Origin: a filamentous cyanobacterium CCP2
GTDB lineage: Bacteria > Cyanobacteriota > Cyanobacteriia > Elainellales > Elainellaceae
NCBI GenBank assembly: GCA_003003615.1
Contig: PVWD01000001.1
Location: forward strand, 1 to 64,000
Direction: 5' to 3'
DNA length: 64,000 nt
Part shown: piece by piece, positions 61,623 to 64,000 of the stretch
How the letters are laid out: every line of letters begins with the position of its first letter
Position numbering within the stretch: position 1 is the first letter of the stretch
Program-made: the position numbers and the translations under genes
The notes under the pieces: model-generated
Told to the model about the DNA's origin: nothing
Database searches by the model: none
The model's input: only the letters and a program-made list of their open reading frames with translations

Positions 61623-62747
61623 ATGCTCATGATACCCCTAATTGCTCAATCTTTTCCAACGACAGGTGGAGAATCTGACGCGCTGGATATTATCACCAGT
61701 TCGCTGGAGTTGTCCCGTGCAACGGTTGAGTCCTGGAATACGGTCTGGCTGGTAACGCTTGACCCGCTTGCGTCTGGACTCTGGATCGGGCTAATTCAAT
61801 TGGGCATTACCCTGGGAGCTGCCAGCATCTTGTTTATTGCGATGACTACGGGTAAGGAGATCATCGAAAAGCAGTCTTGGTCAGAGCTAGCCTCGATCTT
61901 CATCTGGCCCCTAGTGATTATGATTTTTTTAGGTGCGAATGGCAATGTTCTAGCGGGCACGATCAAGTTTATCCGGGGTTTTTCCTATGCTCAGGTGCAG
62001 AATGTATTGCAGCTTCAGGTCGGTGAACTGACCTTTCGAGATGCGATTTCCAATGTGACAATCACTGGTATTGCTAAGCAGCAGCTTGAAAGCCTTTACA
62101 GTGAATGCCAGGGTAAAGTTGGCACTGAACTGGTGGAGTGCTGGAATTCAAAGCAAGAGCAGGCACAAGCGATCGTTACCGAAGCGGAGCGGCAAGCACG
62201 ATCGCCCCTTGAGCCGTTACGTGCCTTTGGTGAGGCGTTATGGAATGCCTCATTACCCGGTCAAATTAGCACAGCAGTGCGGTTAACAACTGACCCTGGT
62301 AGCGTATTTCGAGACACTGCCATTCCCATCATCCGATTTATTCTCTATGCCCTGCAATGGGGATTCGTCAATATTCTGGAAGCGGCACTACTGTTGACCG
62401 CACTGTTCGCACCGATCGCCATCGGACTCTCACTCCTCCCTCTGCAAGGTCGTCCGATCTGGGCGTGGCTCACCGGATTTATCACTTTATTTGGAATTCA
62501 ATTGGGGTACAACATTGTGGTTGGATTAACCGCCGTTGTGCTGGTCAAGTCTGGGGCAGAACTGGTGTCAGATGTGGCGTTTCTCTTTTTCCTCAGCATC
62601 TTTGCACCAGGGCTGGCAGTTTTGGTAGCGGGGGGTGGAGGCTTTGCACTCTACAACGGTATTTCATCCAACGTAAAAAGCCTAATTGACATTTTCAGTA
62701 ATGCGATCGGCACAGTCACGAGTATCGCGTTGATACGACGAGGGTAG
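61623..62747 (+). CDS. VirB6/TrbL-like polytopic T4SS protein
   Basis: A 374-residue protein with about six or seven membrane segments (for example WIGLIQLGITLGAASILFIAM, IRFILYALQWGFVNILEAALLLTALFAPIAIGLSLLP, VGLTAVVLVKSGAE) and a central soluble loop (~130-220) with two cysteines. This fits VirB6/TrbL channel subunits. The operon position between VirB5-like and VirB8-like genes supports it. Confidence 0.7.
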   Translation: MLMIPLIAQSFPTTGGESDALDIITSSLELSRATVESWNTVWLVTLDPLASGLWIGLIQLGITLGAASILFIAMTTGKEIIEKQSWSELASIFIWPLVIMIFLGANGNVLAGTIKFIRGFSYAQVQNVLQLQVGELTFRDAISNVTITGIAKQQLESLYSECQGKVGTELVECWNSKQEQAQAIVTEAERQARSPLEPLRAFGEALWNASLPGQISTAVRLTTDPGSVFRDTAIPIIRFILYALQWGFVNILEAALLLTALFAPIAIGLSLLPLQGRPIWAWLTGFITLFGIQLGYNIVVGLTAVVLVKSGAELVSDVAFLFFLSIFAPGLAVLVAGGGGFALYNGISSNVKSLIDIFSNAIGTVTSIALIRRG

Positions 62748-62749
62748 TT

Positions 62750-63475
62750 ATGCAAATTAAACGACTTCAAGCTCCACTTCTACCTGAGGCAAAAAATTTG
62801 CTGGCAGTATGTTTTATCTGCCTGACTGCCTTTAACAGCTTGATTTTTGTTTTGACATTATTCACTGCTTTTCGAGTGAACCGAATTGCCGAAAGGAAGA
62901 CAACCTTTGCTCAATTGGTGAATGGTGAAACAATTTATGTCTCAGAGCAGGAGCGGAACTGGCGCTACCCATCGGTGATTCAAAAAGTTGTGAGTGATTG
63001 GACGACGCTGACCTTTAATTGGGATGACAAACTCCCTGGCACGGATGAACCCGATCAGGGAATTCGCGTTGGCAATAACAAACGCATTCCGACGAATACC
63101 TGGTTTGCTTCTCTCCTCATGGAATCAGAGTTTGCAAAGGCATCGCTGCCCAAGATTGCTGAATTAGTTCCGCCTGCATTTTTCTCAGGGCAGATTCGTA
63201 GTACGACGATTATTTCCTACGTGTCAGAACCGCGAGAAATTCGACCTGGAGAATGGGAGGTGGATTTGGTAGCAACGCGAGTACTCATCGATCGCACCAC
63301 GGGTAGAGATGAGCGAATTCCCTTCAATCGCACATTCACCTTGCAAGCAGTCGAAGTGCCGCGATCGCCTTTGGGAGCTGACGCACCGTTGGTAGAACGC
63401 AAAATCTACGAGATGCGAGCTGCGGGATTGCAAATTACCCGAATTGTTGAATTTAACCCCCAGCAACAGCGGTAG
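62750..63475 (+). CDS. VirB8/TraE-like T4SS protein
   Basis: A 241-residue bitopic protein: one membrane helix at ~17-45, then a soluble domain (~75-225) with NTF2-like strands (STTIISYVSEPREIRPGEWEVDLVATRVL, then RIPFNRTFTLQAVEVPRSP). VirB8 bridges the inner-membrane parts of the channel. It starts 2 bp after the VirB6-like stop. Confidence 0.65.
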   Translation: MQIKRLQAPLLPEAKNLLAVCFICLTAFNSLIFVLTLFTAFRVNRIAERKTTFAQLVNGETIYVSEQERNWRYPSVIQKVVSDWTTLTFNWDDKLPGTDEPDQGIRVGNNKRIPTNTWFASLLMESEFAKASLPKIAELVPPAFFSGQIRSTTIISYVSEPREIRPGEWEVDLVATRVLIDRTTGRDERIPFNRTFTLQAVEVPRSPLGADAPLVERKIYEMRAAGLQITRIVEFNPQQQR

Positions 63476-63491
63476 TACAGCGAGGATGATC

Positions 63492-64000
63492 ATGACGAAT
63501 GCGAATCAAAAATTTGAATCCCATGAGTTTGATGCCGTGTCTATGGCACGTTCAAACCCTGCTCATCATCCAAACGGGAATGGTAAACCCTCTACAACTC
63601 CCATCCCTACTGAATTGCAGGAGGATGACGACCTGACCCCAGAAGAGGAACAGCAGCTAGCAGGCTTTAACCCCGCAACTCCACAGCTAATTTCAGAGGA
63701 GTATCGGCTAAAGCAAGATCAGGAGGGAGCGGTAGAGCGCCCGTTGGCAGAACGTGCCAGCATTCGGTTAGGGTCTGTGGTAGCTGTGGTTGGGACAGTG
63801 ATGGGATCTGGAGCGGTGTTGTGGTTTGGTTTCCTACAGCCACGCCCACCGGCTCGGCAAGTTACGCAGTCACCTTCCCCAACACCCACAACGCCTCCAA
63901 CGTTTGATGAAACGGCTGAGCTGAAGAGTCGTTTGGCATTTCAGGATCAGCAGCAACAACTCCAGCCTGAATCTGTTGCTCAACCTGAATCCTCTCCTCC
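63492..64000 (+). CDS. VirB10/TrbI-like T4SS protein, cut by the right edge
   Basis: An open frame from ATG 63,492 (GAGG just before) runs to the window end, 169 residues visible. An acidic cytoplasmic N-terminus (~1-95, ELQEDDDLTPEEEQQ), one membrane helix (~97-118, LGSVVAVVGTVMGSGAVLWFGF) and a proline/glutamine-rich stretch (PRPPARQ, PSPTPTTPP) are the arrangement of VirB10/TrbI. The beta-barrel domain would lie beyond the edge. Confidence 0.75.
   Translation, partial: MTNANQKFESHEFDAVSMARSNPAHHPNGNGKPSTTPIPTELQEDDDLTPEEEQQLAGFNPATPQLISEEYRLKQDQEGAVERPLAERASIRLGSVVAVVGTVMGSGAVLWFGFLQPRPPARQVTQSPSPTPTTPPTFDETAELKSRLAFQDQQQQLQPESVAQPESSP

Overview
The window looks like part of a large, probably conjugative cyanobacterial plasmid. 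The octamer GCGATCGC (HIP1) recurs throughout, which is typical of filamentous and many unicellular cyanobacteria. Many products (ZiaR/ZiaA pair, MerC-like protein, VKOR-thioredoxin fusion, cytochrome P450, TPR protein) have a cyanobacterial flavour. I could not identify a species. No rRNA, tRNA or CRISPR array was seen.

Positions 1-25,730 are a replication and maintenance block. It encodes a clamp-loader ATPase (dnaX, cut by the left edge), a sliding clamp with an 85-residue extension (dnaN), a RecD/PIF1-like helicase, and a ribbon-helix-helix repressor preceded by three phased palindromes. It continues with a candidate replication initiator, a ParA ATPase overlapping a HEPN-domain gene, and an iteron array of about nine units (14,955-15,560) that is the best candidate for oriV. 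Downstream of the array lie an archaeo-eukaryotic-type primase fused to a DnaB-like helicase, and a PolA-family polymerase with a proofreading domain. An intact 1,184-bp ISAs1-type element with perfect 18-bp ends and a 9-bp target duplication sits between the candidate initiator and the HEPN/parA pair.

The most striking gene is at 22,425-25,727. It encodes a 1,100-residue protein with the RNA polymerase catalytic signature ADFDGDQ, an upstream R-x-P element and lysine-containing segments where the first barrel would lie. Downstream it has a VDSPK block like that of two-barrel polymerases (QDE-1/YonO type). It appears to be a divergent single-chain RNA polymerase carried beside a plasmid-encoded replisome.

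Positions 25,860-54,600 are a metal and envelope island. It holds four P1B-type ATPase genes (one 5'-truncated, one with a CSC and one with an APC membrane motif), CmtR-like and ZiaR-like ArsR repressors with palindromic operators, and two CDF transporters. It also holds two ZIP-type transporters, a MerC-like gene lacking a normal start, DUF411, VKOR and TIGR03943 proteins, and a multicopper oxidase-ZIP-Rieske operon. A minus-strand run carries cytochrome P450, ICMT-like methyltransferase, CDF, SAM methyltransferase, lnt, a di-haem cytochrome with a damaged N-terminus, lspA and murJ. Several genes here are decayed.

Positions 54,850-64,000 are a conjugation block on the plus strand. It has an accessory protein with an acidic tract, a VirB2-like pilin, a VirB3/VirB4-like ATPase, an exported VirB5-like protein, and VirB6-, VirB8- and VirB10-like components; the last runs off the right edge.
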